Assembly (NCBI RefSeq): GCF_000263715.2
Contig: NZ_CM001514.1
Span: 544,936 to 608,935 of the forward strand
DNA length: 64,000 nt
Direction: 5' to 3'
DNA from: Pseudomonas synxantha BG33R
GTDB lineage: Bacteria; Pseudomonadota; Gammaproteobacteria; Pseudomonadales; Pseudomonadaceae
Shown: positions 18,414-27,133 of the stretch, one piece after another
Layout: each line of letters begins with the position of its first letter
How positions within the stretch are numbered: position 1 is the first letter of the stretch
The notes under the pieces: model-generated
What the model was told of the DNA's origin: nothing
The model's database searches: none
Seen by the model: the letters and a program-made list of their open reading frames with translations, nothing else
Position numbers and translations under genes: made by a program

Positions 18414-19475
18414 TTGCGGGTTCTGGTAGTCAAGACCTCATCCCTGGGCGATGTGATCCATGCCTTGCCGGCGTTGACCGATGCAGCGCGGGCGATCCCC
18501 GGCATTCGCTTTGATTGGGTGGTGGAAGAAGGCTTTGCCGAAATCCCGACCTGGCACCCAGCGGTGGACAAGGTAATCCCGGTGGCGATTCGCCGCTGGC
18601 GCAAGAACCTTTGGCAAACCATCAAGAGCGGCGAGTGGCGCCGTTTCAAGCAGGCCGTGCAGTCGACCAAGTATGACCTGGTGATCGACGCCCAGGGCCT
18701 GCTGAAAAGCGCCTGGCTGACCCGCTATGTGCGTGCTCCAGTGGCCGGCTTTGATAAAAACTCGGCCCGTGAGCCGATCGCTGCGCGTTTTTATTCGCGA
18801 CGCCTGGCCGTGGCCCGCGGGCAACACGCGGTGGAGCGCTTGCGCCAACTGTTCGCCGTGGCCCTGGGCTACGACCTGCCCAAAGGCTTGGGCGACTATG
18901 GCCTGAGCGTTGAAAAGCTGCTGGGCCTGCCGCCGAAAAAACCCTTTGTGTTGCTGCTGCACGGCACTACCTGGGACACCAAGCACTGGCCCGAAGCCTA
19001 TTGGCGTGAGCTGGCCGAACGCATGGGGCGCCTGGGCGTGGACGTGAAATTGCCGTGGGGTAACGCCGCCGAAAAGGCTCGGGCCGAGCGCCTGGCCCAA
19101 GGCCTGCCCAACGCCGAAGTGCTGCCCAAACTCAACCTGGCGGGCGTGGCCGGCGTGTTGGCGGGCGCCCGCGCCTGTGTGGCGGTGGACACCGGCCTCG
19201 GTCACCTGGCGGCAGCGCTGGATGTGCCGACCATTTCCCTGTTCGGCCCCACCAATCCGGGCCTTACTGGCGCTTACGGCAAGGGCCAGATCCATTTGGC
19301 CAGCGACTGGCCGTGTGCGCCGTGCCTGCAAAAGCAGTGTACCTATCAACCTACCGCCGACGACCTGCGGCGGTTCGACATCAAGCGTGAGTCGCCCCTG
19401 TGCTTCACGCGCTTGAATCCTGAGCGTGTAGCAAGCCGGCTGAGCACGTTGTTACTGGCTGAGGAGCAGCACTGA
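18414..19475 (+). CDS. waaC: ADP-heptose:LPS heptosyltransferase I
   Basis: Transfers the first heptose onto Kdo2-lipid A. I use a TTG start one base after the waaF stop: it gives MRVLVVKTSSLGDVIHALPAL, the standard WaaC N-terminus, with GAGG upstream, and 353 residues in line with the family. An upstream ATG at 18369 would add residues that overlap waaF and match nothing. The acceptor/donor motif VAVDTGLGHLAAAL is present. Its stop overlaps the waaG start. Confidence 0.94.
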   Translation: MRVLVVKTSSLGDVIHALPALTDAARAIPGIRFDWVVEEGFAEIPTWHPAVDKVIPVAIRRWRKNLWQTIKSGEWRRFKQAVQSTKYDLVIDAQGLLKSAWLTRYVRAPVAGFDKNSAREPIAARFYSRRLAVARGQHAVERLRQLFAVALGYDLPKGLGDYGLSVEKLLGLPPKKPFVLLLHGTTWDTKHWPEAYWRELAERMGRLGVDVKLPWGNAAEKARAERLAQGLPNAEVLPKLNLAGVAGVLAGARACVAVDTGLGHLAAALDVPTISLFGPTNPGLTGAYGKGQIHLASDWPCAPCLQKQCTYQPTADDLRRFDIKRESPLCFTRLNPERVASRLSTLLLAEEQH

Positions 19476-20599
19476 TGCAACTGGCTTTTGTTCTGTACAA
19501 GTACTTTCCCTTCGGTGGCTTGCAGCGCGACTTCATGCGCATCGCCCTGGAGTGCCAGCAGCGCGGCCACAAGATTCGTGTCTATACGCTGATCTGGGAA
19601 GGCGACATCCCACCCGGCTTCGAAGTACTGGTGGCGCCGGTCAAGGCGCTGGTCAATCACCGTCGCAATGAAAAGCTGTATGCCTGGATCCAGGCCGACC
19701 TGGCCAAGCGGCCGGTGGATCGCGTGGTGGGCTTCAACAAGATGCCGGGGCTGGATGTGTATTTTGCCGCCGACGGGGTGTTCGAAGACAAGGCTCAAAA
19801 CCTGCGCAACCCCATGTACCGCTGGTTCGGGCGCTACCGGCACTTCGCCGAATATGAGCGCGCGGTGTTCGATAAGGACGCCAAGACCCAAATCATGGTG
19901 CTGTCCGAACATCAGCAGAAGTTGTTCACCCAGTATTACGGCACCCAGGCCGAGCGTTTCCACTTGCTGCCGCCGGGCATTGCCCGCGACCGGCGCGCTC
20001 CGCCTGACGCGGCCGAAATCCGCGCCGAGTTTCGTCGTGAGTTCGGCCTGGCCGAGGACGACCTGTTGCTGGTGCAGATCGGTTCGGGCTTCAAGACCAA
20101 GGGCGTCGACCGCAGCCTCAAGGCCGTGGCCGCCTTGCCTTCCAAGCTGAAGAAGCGCACCCGACTGTTTGTAATCGGCCAGGACGACCCCAAGGTATTC
20201 CAATTGCAGAGTGCGGCATTGGGCCTGGGCGATCAGGTGCAGTTCTTCAAGGGCCGCAGTGATATCCCGCGTTTCCTGCTGGGCGCCGACCTGCTGATTC
20301 ACCCTGCGTACAACGAGGCGGCCGGCATGGTGCTGGTCGAAGCGGTGGTCGCCGGCCTCCCGGTACTGGTGAGCCGGGTGTGTGGCTACGCGTTCTACAT
20401 CGACAAGGCCCAGAGCGGCCGGGTGTTGGACGAGCCGTTCGAGCAAGCCCAGCTCAACCAGTACCTGGTGGATATGCTCGACGATCCACACGCGCGTGCG
20501 ACCTGGAGTCGCAATGGTCTGGCCTTCGCCGAGACGGCCGACCTCTATAGCATGCCGCAGTACGCTGCGGACCTGATTCTGGCGGAGCCAAACCGATGA
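19475..20599 (+). CDS. waaG: LPS core glycosyltransferase WaaG
   Basis: GT4-family transferase expected to add the first hexose(amine) of the outer core (GalN in P. aeruginosa). The 374-residue protein has the N-terminal FVLYKYFPFGGLQRDF and the donor-site signature HPAYNEAAGMVLVEAVVAGLPVLVS. Start ATG overlaps the waaC stop (TGATG) and has GAGGAG upstream. The sugar it transfers in this strain is inferred from P. aeruginosa. Confidence 0.95.
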   Translation: MQLAFVLYKYFPFGGLQRDFMRIALECQQRGHKIRVYTLIWEGDIPPGFEVLVAPVKALVNHRRNEKLYAWIQADLAKRPVDRVVGFNKMPGLDVYFAADGVFEDKAQNLRNPMYRWFGRYRHFAEYERAVFDKDAKTQIMVLSEHQQKLFTQYYGTQAERFHLLPPGIARDRRAPPDAAEIRAEFRREFGLAEDDLLLVQIGSGFKTKGVDRSLKAVAALPSKLKKRTRLFVIGQDDPKVFQLQSAALGLGDQVQFFKGRSDIPRFLLGADLLIHPAYNEAAGMVLVEAVVAGLPVLVSRVCGYAFYIDKAQSGRVLDEPFEQAQLNQYLVDMLDDPHARATWSRNGLAFAETADLYSMPQYAADLILAEPNR

Positions 20600-21402
20600 A
20601 GTTGATTCTAGCCGAACCCTTCAAGACCCTCTGGGCCGGACGCGATGCGTTCGCCGAGGTCGAGAAGCTGCAAGGCCAGGTGTTCCGCGAGCTGGCCGCT
20701 CGCCGTACGTTGCGTACGGTGGTCGAAGGCCAGCCTTACTTTGTGAAGATTCACCGTGGCATTGGCTGGGGCGAAATCCTCAAGAACCTGGTCACGGCCA
20801 AGTTGCCGGTACTGGGCGCAGGCCTGGAGTGGCTGGCGATCCAGCGCCTGCAAGCGCTGGGCGTGCCGACCATGACCGCCGTAGCCTTTGGCGAAAAAGG
20901 CAGCAACCCGGCCGACCAGCATTCGTTCATCATTACCCAGGAACTGACGCCGATTATCAGCCTGGAAGACTTGACCCTCGATTGGGTCAAGCAACCGCCC
21001 GTGCCGGCCATCAAACACGCCTTGACCCGTGAGCTGGCGCGCACCGTCGGCGCGATGCACCGCGGTGGCGTGAACCATCGCGACTGCTACCTCTGCCATT
21101 TCCTGTTGCACACGGACCAGCCCATTACCGTCGACAATCTGAAATTGTCGGTGATCGACCTGCACCGTGCCCAGGTGCGTCCGACGATTCCACTGCGCTG
21201 GCGTAACAAGGACCTGGCCGGCCTGTATTACTCCGCATTGGAGATCGGCCTGACCCAGCGCGACAAGCTGCGCTTCCTCAAGGCGTACTTCCAGCAGCCG
21301 TTGCGCCAGATCCTGGCGGAGCAAGCTGCGCTGCTGTCTGAGCTTGAGCGCATGGCCGCCAAGCTTTACGCGCGCAAGCAACGATACGGGGATGCGCTCT
21401 GA
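20596..21402 (+). CDS. waaP: LPS core heptose I kinase WaaP (RfaP)
   Basis: ATP-dependent kinase that phosphorylates heptose I of the inner core; in P. aeruginosa WaaP is essential. The 268-residue sequence has the kinase catalytic loop NHRDCYLCHF with catalytic Asp at residue 163, the same number as in P. aeruginosa WaaP, and a metal-binding VIDLHRAQV. The ATG overlaps the waaG stop (ATGA). Three more kinase-fold genes follow directly. Confidence 0.96.
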   Translation: MKLILAEPFKTLWAGRDAFAEVEKLQGQVFRELAARRTLRTVVEGQPYFVKIHRGIGWGEILKNLVTAKLPVLGAGLEWLAIQRLQALGVPTMTAVAFGEKGSNPADQHSFIITQELTPIISLEDLTLDWVKQPPVPAIKHALTRELARTVGAMHRGGVNHRDCYLCHFLLHTDQPITVDNLKLSVIDLHRAQVRPTIPLRWRNKDLAGLYYSALEIGLTQRDKLRFLKAYFQQPLRQILAEQAALLSELERMAAKLYARKQRYGDAL

Positions 21403-22136
21403 TGGCGGGTTGGAACCTGGAACCTGCCTATGCCGCCCTGGCGGATGACTTTGGAAGCCTGGAGGCGGTATTTGCCTTGCAAGGCGAGCGATTGACCCGC
21501 GACCCGCTGTCGGAAGTCATCCGGGTCGAGCGCGGCGGGGTCAATTATTACGTCAAGCGCTACGTGGGCGCCGGCAAAGGCTTGCGCCGTTACCTGGGCA
21601 GGCCGCGGGTGAAATCCGAATGGCAGAACCTCAAGCGTTTCGCCAAGTGGGGCATCCCGACGGCTGATGTCGTCGCCTGGGGCCTGGACCGCAAGGGCCT
21701 GGCTTATAACCGGGGCGCGATGATTACCCGCGAGCTGCCCAAGACGGAAGACTTGTCAGTGCTGGCCGAGCGCAATGACGAACGCCTGAAAGACCCCCGG
21801 TGGGTCGATGGCATCAGCCGCCAGCTCGCCGAATACACGCGCACCATGCATGAGCACCGCTTCACTCATAACGACTTGAAGTGGCGCAACCTGCTGGTGG
21901 ACGACCAACGAACCCTGTACCTGATCGATTGCCCCAACGGTGATTTCTGGCGTGGTTTCTGGCTCAAGTACCGCATCACCAAGGACTTGGCTTGCCTGGA
22001 CAAGGTCGCCAAATATCACCTGTCGGCCACCCAGCGCCTGCGTTTCTACCTGCAATACCGCCAGCGCACGCACTTGTCGGCGTCGGACAAACGGCGAATT
22101 CGTCACGTGGTGAAGTTTTTTGAGGGACGCGAATGA
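21402..22136 (+). CDS. LPS-region kinase (PA5008-like)
   Basis: A 244-residue kinase-fold protein of the lipopolysaccharide-kinase family. The catalytic loop THNDLKWRNLL (His156, Asp158, Asn163) and the metal-binding YLIDCPNGDFW are intact, so it should be active. Position directly after waaP matches PAO1 PA5008, which is thought to phosphorylate core sugars; the exact heptose is not shown by the sequence. Both ends overlap neighbours. Confidence 0.88.
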   Translation: MAGWNLEPAYAALADDFGSLEAVFALQGERLTRDPLSEVIRVERGGVNYYVKRYVGAGKGLRRYLGRPRVKSEWQNLKRFAKWGIPTADVVAWGLDRKGLAYNRGAMITRELPKTEDLSVLAERNDERLKDPRWVDGISRQLAEYTRTMHEHRFTHNDLKWRNLLVDDQRTLYLIDCPNGDFWRGFWLKYRITKDLACLDKVAKYHLSATQRLRFYLQYRQRTHLSASDKRRIRHVVKFFEGRE

Positions 22137-22885
22137 GTGACTTCCTGGCGGCCGAAGACCGAGCCTTGCTTGAGCGCAACGGTCTGGCGACGTTTGACGC
22201 CCTGTGGGCCAAGCAACTGGACGCAGTGGACGAGCCCAATACCAGTCACGGCGGCTGGAGCAGTGTGTATCGCCTGGAGCTTGAAGGGCAGGGCTATTAC
22301 CTCAAGCGCCAGAGCAACTACCTGACGCGCACCTTGCACCGGCCGTTTGGCGAGCCGAGTTTTGCGCGCGAGTTCCGTAATATCAGCCTGTATCGAAAGC
22401 TCGGAATCCCTGCTCTGCAGGCGGCGTTCTTCGGTGAGCGCAAGGTTGAGGGCGAGCGCCGGGCAATGCTGCTTACCCGTGCTCTGGATGGTTGGAACGA
22501 CCTGGATTCGTTGCTGGAGCAGTGGCCGCAATTGAGCGCCGCCCAGCACAGTGCGATCCTGTCGGCGTGCGGCAAGCTGGCGCGTCACCTGCACAGCGTC
22601 GGGCAGGTGCATGGCTGTTTTTACCCCAAGCATATTTTCCTGCAGGCCACCGCTGAGGGTTATGCCGCGCAGCTGATCGACCTGGAAAAAACCCGCCCGT
22701 TGCTGTTTGGCTGGCGCGACCGGGTCAAGGACCTGGAACCGCTGCTGCGTCGCGCGCCCCAATGGTCGGACGCGCAGGTGCGCCAACTGCTGGCGGCGTA
22801 TCTTGAGCAGCCCGAAGACAGCGACCTGGTCTCCACTTGGCACCAGCGCCTGACCGCACGCCGCAGCCACAAGGAGAACCGCTGA
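22133..22885 (+). CDS. InaA-family kinase-like protein (PA5007-like)
   Basis: A 250-residue member of the InaA branch of LPS kinases. The catalytic loop reads HGCFYPKHIF: His160 is present, but Cys162 stands where kinases have the catalytic Asp, and His replaces the usual Asn. The metal-binding LIDLEK is kept. As I recall, E. coli InaA has the same HGC..HI pattern, so this is a subfamily trait rather than a broken gene. It may be a pseudokinase or use an altered mechanism. It is coupled to both neighbours by overlaps. Confidence 0.85.
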   Translation: MSDFLAAEDRALLERNGLATFDALWAKQLDAVDEPNTSHGGWSSVYRLELEGQGYYLKRQSNYLTRTLHRPFGEPSFAREFRNISLYRKLGIPALQAAFFGERKVEGERRAMLLTRALDGWNDLDSLLEQWPQLSAAQHSAILSACGKLARHLHSVGQVHGCFYPKHIFLQATAEGYAAQLIDLEKTRPLLFGWRDRVKDLEPLLRRAPQWSDAQVRQLLAAYLEQPEDSDLVSTWHQRLTARRSHKENR

Positions 22886-24330
22886 TGCGTTTATCCGAGC
22901 TGAAAAATGCCGGCCGTAGCCCCAGCCTGCCGTTGACCATCGATCTGGCGGATGCGGCAGGCCCGGGGCAGTTGCAACTGCTGAGCCTGTTGCGGGTGTT
23001 GCCCGGGCAGCGCTACGTGGGCGCGGCAGTGTGGCGTGGTCGCCCGGTATTGGCCAAATTGTTGGTTGGCAGCAAGGCGGCGCGGCATTTTCAGCGTGAA
23101 CTCAAGGGTGTGCGTTTGTTGGCTGAGCAAGGCCTGACCACACCGTTGTTGTTGGCCGATGGCTTGCAGGACGGCGAGGGCGGCTGGCTGCTGTTTGAGT
23201 TTATCGAGGGCGCCCAAAGCCTGGCCGATGCGTGGCACGCCGTCGAACATCTGCCGCCGTTGGCGGACGAACAAACCGCCGTGCTCGCCGAAGCATTGGG
23301 CGCGATTGCGCAAATGCATGCCAAAGGCCTGTGGCAGGAAGACCTGCACCTGGACAACCTGCTGCGCCAGGACGGCAAGCTGTACTTGATCGATGGCGCA
23401 GGCATTTGTGTCGAGGAGGCGGGTAAGCCGTTGTCGCGCAATCACGTGCTGGAAAACCTCGGCGTGTTTTTCGCCCAGCTGCCGAAAAACCTTGAGCCGT
23501 TTACCGAAGAATTATTGGTGTACTACCTGCTGGGTAATGGTGAGCACGCCTTGCCGCTGCAAGCCCTGGAAAAGCAGGTGCGCAAAGTCAGCGCCTGGCG
23601 CTTGAAGGACTTTCTGGACAAGACTGGCCGCGAATGCACGCTGTTCAGCGTGGTGCGTGGCGCCTTTGGCTTGCGTGCGATTCGTCGCGAAGAAGAAACG
23701 GCCATGTTACCGGTGCTGGAACAGGCAGACGCCTTGCTCGACCAGGGCCACCTGTACAAGACCGGCGGCGCGGCCAGTGTGGCCAAGGTCGAAGTGGCTG
23801 GTCGGCCGTTGGTGATCAAGCGCTACAACATCAAAGGCTTTGCCCACTGGCTCAAGCGCTTCTGGCGCCCGAGCCGAGCCTGGCATTCCTGGCGCGAGGG
23901 TAACCGCCTGGCGTTTCTCGGCTTTGCTACGCCCAAGCCACTGGCGGTGCTGGAGAAGCGCTTTTTATGGCTGCGCAGCCGTGCGTATCTGGTCACCGAG
24001 TTTCTGCCGGGGCCGGACATCATCGAGCGCTTTGCGCCGTATGTTGAAAACGGCGATGCGCCTGAGAGTGAGCTGCTCGCGCTGGAACAGTTGTTTACCC
24101 AGTTGATTGGCGAGCGCATCAGTCATGGCGATTTCAAAGGCCATAACCTGTTCTGGAATGACGGGCGTTGGGCGATGATTGATCTGGATGCCATGTGTCA
24201 GCACGGCTCTGTTGCCAGTTTTGCGCCGGCATACGCTAAAGACCGGGCGCGGTTTATGCGCAATTGGCCCCAGGGCAGTGCGTTGTATCAGTTGATCGAT
24301 CAGCGGTTGCCTAAAACCATCGTGGTTTAA
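22885..24330 (+). CDS. Tandem kinase-fold protein (PA5006-like)
   Basis: A 481-residue protein with two kinase-like halves. The N-terminal half has QEDLHLDNLL (Asp153, the usual His replaced by Gln) and LIDGAGI. The C-terminal half has SHGDFKGHNLF (His414, Asp416) and MIDLDAM, and looks complete. The start is the ATG overlapping the previous stop (TGATG) with AAGGAG upstream. It ends the waaF kinase run; a REP palindrome follows. PAO1 has a similar gene (PA5006) in the same place. Substrate unknown, presumably a core sugar. Confidence 0.85.
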   Translation: MRLSELKNAGRSPSLPLTIDLADAAGPGQLQLLSLLRVLPGQRYVGAAVWRGRPVLAKLLVGSKAARHFQRELKGVRLLAEQGLTTPLLLADGLQDGEGGWLLFEFIEGAQSLADAWHAVEHLPPLADEQTAVLAEALGAIAQMHAKGLWQEDLHLDNLLRQDGKLYLIDGAGICVEEAGKPLSRNHVLENLGVFFAQLPKNLEPFTEELLVYYLLGNGEHALPLQALEKQVRKVSAWRLKDFLDKTGRECTLFSVVRGAFGLRAIRREEETAMLPVLEQADALLDQGHLYKTGGAASVAKVEVAGRPLVIKRYNIKGFAHWLKRFWRPSRAWHSWREGNRLAFLGFATPKPLAVLEKRFLWLRSRAYLVTEFLPGPDIIERFAPYVENGDAPESELLALEQLFTQLIGERISHGDFKGHNLFWNDGRWAMIDLDAMCQHGSVASFAPAYAKDRARFMRNWPQGSALYQLIDQRLPKTIVV

Positions 24331-24349
24331 GCGGGCGCCTGATACCCAA

Positions 24350-24379
24350 ATGTGGAAGGGGGCAAGCCCCCTCCCACAT
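24350..24379. repeat. Single REP palindrome
   Basis: A near-perfect 30-bp palindrome (ATGTGGAAGGGGGCAAGC and its complement) lies between two converging genes and touches the stop codon of the TonB receptor. It may serve as a two-way transcription barrier. Confidence 0.85.
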
Positions 24380-26496
24380 CAGAATTGATATTCAGCCCCA
24401 GCGCCTGCATACCACGAGCGCCCCGGTGCTGCTTCGTAGTAGCGCCCGTTGCCGTCACCCACAATCACCGATCCCACATATTGACGATCCAGCAGGTTAT
24501 CCAGGCGCAAGGTCTGGTGAAAGGTCCAGTGCTCCACCTTCTGCTCAAACCGTGCTCGCCAGTTGAAGACGCTGTAGCCCGGTGCAGCGTGTTGGCTATT
24601 GGTGTCTTCGACATAGACTTTGCTGCGGTACATGCCTTCGATGGCCGTGCTGACCCAGTCCCGTGGCTTCCAGTTCAGTTCGGCGAACAGGGTGGTTTGG
24701 GGGACGCTGGGGAGATAGTTGCCCTTGTCGATGGTGTTGGCGCCGCTGGCGAAGTCGCTGTCGTAGGTGGCTTGGAGGCGGGTATAGGCGAGGCTGGTGC
24801 TCCAGTGCTCGTTCAGTTGGCTTTCAACACCCAGTTCGAAGCCGCGACGTAGTGTGCGACCGGCGTTCTGGTAAGTTGTGCGGCCCCCGCTTGCCTGTTG
24901 CACGACCAGTTCGTCTTCGGTGGTGATTTGGAACACTGCGGCGTTGATGCGGGTGTCTTGACCTAGACGGGCCTTCAAGCCGACTTCGAACTGCTTGCTG
25001 ACAGACGGCTTGAGAGCAAAGTTGAAGCCGTTGGCGGTGCTTGAATAGGCTGATTCAGCTTGAGTGGGGGTTTCGAAGCCTTTGCCCGCACTCACGTAGC
25101 CGTGCAAGTCAGGGGTGAAGGCGTACATCACGCTGACCGATGGTGTGTTTTTTTGATAAGTCTTGCTGCCGCTGTCGTTGCCATCATTTAGAAAATGGTC
25201 GTCGACCTGCATTTTCATGGTGCTGTGCCGCAGGCCAGCTTGCAGGGTCCAATCGCCCAGTAACCAGTTGGCTTGCACGAAGGGATCAACGCTGGTGGCG
25301 GTGTCGATTTCATCGCGGCCCAGGGCGCCTTTGACTCCATGTACGCCGTTCAAAGTGTTGGAGTAGCCTTGGCGATCATCTTCGCTGCGGTCGTAATCGA
25401 GGCCGCTGATGATTGTCAGGTCGCCCGGTACGCTGCTGATGGGTTGCAGCCAATGAATGGAGCCGCCGTAGAACTTTCGGTCAAATGCCACGACGCCACC
25501 ACGGGCGTTAGCAGGGTTGGTTGCGCCGCTGGGAAACTTGTCCGGGATCGACAGGTACTGAATCACACTGCGGCGCCCGGTATACGCATTGACCTGCAAC
25601 GTCGCATTGCCGATGTAGCGCTCGTAGTTCATTCCCAATTGCTGGTGATCGATGCTTTTGCGCGTGTTATAGGTCAGCGCGTTGGTGCTCACCGAACGCG
25701 GATCGGCCTTGTACGCTGTCCAGGTCTGCCCCAGCGGATCCTGCGTACCGTTCTGCTCCAGGCTGCTGTAGATCAATGCCAGTTTGCTGTCGTCATCCGG
25801 CTGGAAGTTGAGCTTGGCGAAGGTCTGGTCGCGCCGGGCGCTGCTGTGGTCGCGGTAGCCGTTGGTGTCCATGCGTGAGGCATCGAGCACGAACCCGGCA
25901 CCATTGGCCGCGCCTTCCGCACTAACGTGGTTCTTGTTCAGCCCGTCGCTGCCCACCAGCGTTTCTGCGCCGACACGCGGCGGGCCGTCGCCGTCGCGGG
26001 AGAACATTTGGATCACACCGCCGGCGTTACTGCCATACAGAGTCGCCGCCGGGCCGCGCAGCACTTCGATACGCTCGGCAGTGTCAAGGTTGAACGTTGC
26101 GGCCTGGCCCTGGCCGTCCGGGGTGCTGGCGGGGATGCCATCGGCGATCAGCTTGATGCCGCGTACACCAAACGCCGAACGGGCGCCGAAACCGCGGGAC
26201 GAGATCTGCAAGTCCTGTGCATAGTTCTGGCGGTTCTGCACCACCAGGCCAGGCACGCGGGACAGGGCTTCGGAGGCGTTGATGCCCAGTTGACCGTTGC
26301 TGATTTGTTCACGATTAATGCCGTCTACCGAATACGGCAGGTCGAACGTCGGGCTGGCGCTGCGCGAACCGGTGACCACGCTGGGATCCAGGATCAGGGG
26401 CGCATTGTCGGCCTGGGCGGTGTTGCACAGGCCCAGCAGTAAGACAAGGCAGGTTGGAGCAGAAGGAGTCATGAAAAGGCCGAGTGGGTAGCGCAC
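24379..26496 (-). CDS. pqqU: TonB-dependent outer-membrane receptor, PqqU (YncD)-like
   Basis: A 705-residue outer-membrane receptor: signal peptide ending near TAQA, plug domain (about 35-150) and a 22-strand barrel ending in aromatic F. Several stretches match E. coli YncD/PqqU as I remember it: PGLVVQNRQNYAQDLQISSR, DGIPASTPDGQGQ, GYRDHSSARR, SGGRTTYQNAGRT and the C-terminal YVGSVIV..NGRYYE. PqqU imports pyrroloquinoline quinone, the cofactor of glucose dehydrogenase. I see no Fur box upstream. The GTG at 26496 keeps a positive n-region; ATG at 26472 is an alternative. Neither has a clear ribosome binding site. It interrupts the LPS gene order known from PAO1. Confidence 0.85.
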   Translation of the reverse strand: MRYPLGLFMTPSAPTCLVLLLGLCNTAQADNAPLILDPSVVTGSRSASPTFDLPYSVDGINREQISNGQLGINASEALSRVPGLVVQNRQNYAQDLQISSRGFGARSAFGVRGIKLIADGIPASTPDGQGQAATFNLDTAERIEVLRGPAATLYGSNAGGVIQMFSRDGDGPPRVGAETLVGSDGLNKNHVSAEGAANGAGFVLDASRMDTNGYRDHSSARRDQTFAKLNFQPDDDSKLALIYSSLEQNGTQDPLGQTWTAYKADPRSVSTNALTYNTRKSIDHQQLGMNYERYIGNATLQVNAYTGRRSVIQYLSIPDKFPSGATNPANARGGVVAFDRKFYGGSIHWLQPISSVPGDLTIISGLDYDRSEDDRQGYSNTLNGVHGVKGALGRDEIDTATSVDPFVQANWLLGDWTLQAGLRHSTMKMQVDDHFLNDGNDSGSKTYQKNTPSVSVMYAFTPDLHGYVSAGKGFETPTQAESAYSSTANGFNFALKPSVSKQFEVGLKARLGQDTRINAAVFQITTEDELVVQQASGGRTTYQNAGRTLRRGFELGVESQLNEHWSTSLAYTRLQATYDSDFASGANTIDKGNYLPSVPQTTLFAELNWKPRDWVSTAIEGMYRSKVYVEDTNSQHAAPGYSVFNWRARFEQKVEHWTFHQTLRLDNLLDRQYVGSVIVGDGNGRYYEAAPGRSWYAGAGAEYQF

Positions 26497-26678
26497 GCAA
26501 GTAAGGGGTGTAGGTGCAAATGTGACAAGTTTAACGACTCGTCCTCTGATTTGCCGAACTCCTTACCGCCTGGCGCATTGGGACGCTTCCTACGCTTAGC
26601 GTCGACTGCGCAAACCTGAAGTCTTAGTTTTGTGGTGCTAGGTTTTCGATCTTTATCAAACGAAAAGAAGAATCAACT

Positions 26679-27014
26679 ATGAGGACTCCTATCCTGCGGT
26701 TGCTGATGTTGCTGGGAATGTCGTTGATCGTTGCAGGCTGTGGCACTGCGACCACCGTGCTGCTTGGCGATGACGTCACTGTTCGGCAGCTCAAGGGGAA
26801 GAAAACCTATTGTCAGTCCGTTTCACGAATCTACAGCGGTGTAGCTTATGACCTGTGTGTCTTGCATGGGCCGCCCAACTCTGCGGGTGAACTTGCGTTG
26901 AACGGTATTCCCTGGGTTATTTTGGATGCGCCCGTTTCCGCCGTCCTGGACACGCTCGTCTTGCCCTACACGATCTACCGCCAAAGCGCCGACGGCAGCA
27001 TCGAGCTGCGCTAA
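26679..27014 (+). CDS. YceK/YidQ-family lipoprotein
   Basis: A 111-residue lipoprotein. The N-terminus has a hydrophobic signal with lipobox LIVAGC (Cys21). The rest (KTYCQSVSRIYSGVAYDLCVL, then LDAPVSAVLDTLVLPYTIYRQ) fits the YceK/YidQ (DUF1375) family of small lipoproteins of unknown role. It lies divergent from the TonB receptor and upstream of the carbamoyltransferase. Confidence 0.85.
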   Translation: MRTPILRLLMLLGMSLIVAGCGTATTVLLGDDVTVRQLKGKKTYCQSVSRIYSGVAYDLCVLHGPPNSAGELALNGIPWVILDAPVSAVLDTLVLPYTIYRQSADGSIELR

Positions 27015-27036
27015 CAGCTTCCTACTGCTTTTAAGC

Positions 27037-27075
27037 TATAATCCCGCCCTTTAGCTGTTTCCCGCCCGGGCGGGA
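27037..27075 (+). promoter_or_regulatory. TATAAT box and GC palindrome before the carbamoyltransferase
   Basis: A perfect TATAAT at 27037-27042 lacks a good -35 partner. A 14-bp GC palindrome CCCGCCCGGGCGGG follows at 27061-27074, with TTTTTT seven bases later. It could be a weak terminator for the lipoprotein gene or a leader hairpin of the next gene. Confidence 0.4.
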
Positions 27076-27133
27076 AGCACACTTTTTTCAGGCGCGATGC
27101 GCCTGCATGCAGACTAAAAGAGGCTAGACCCCA

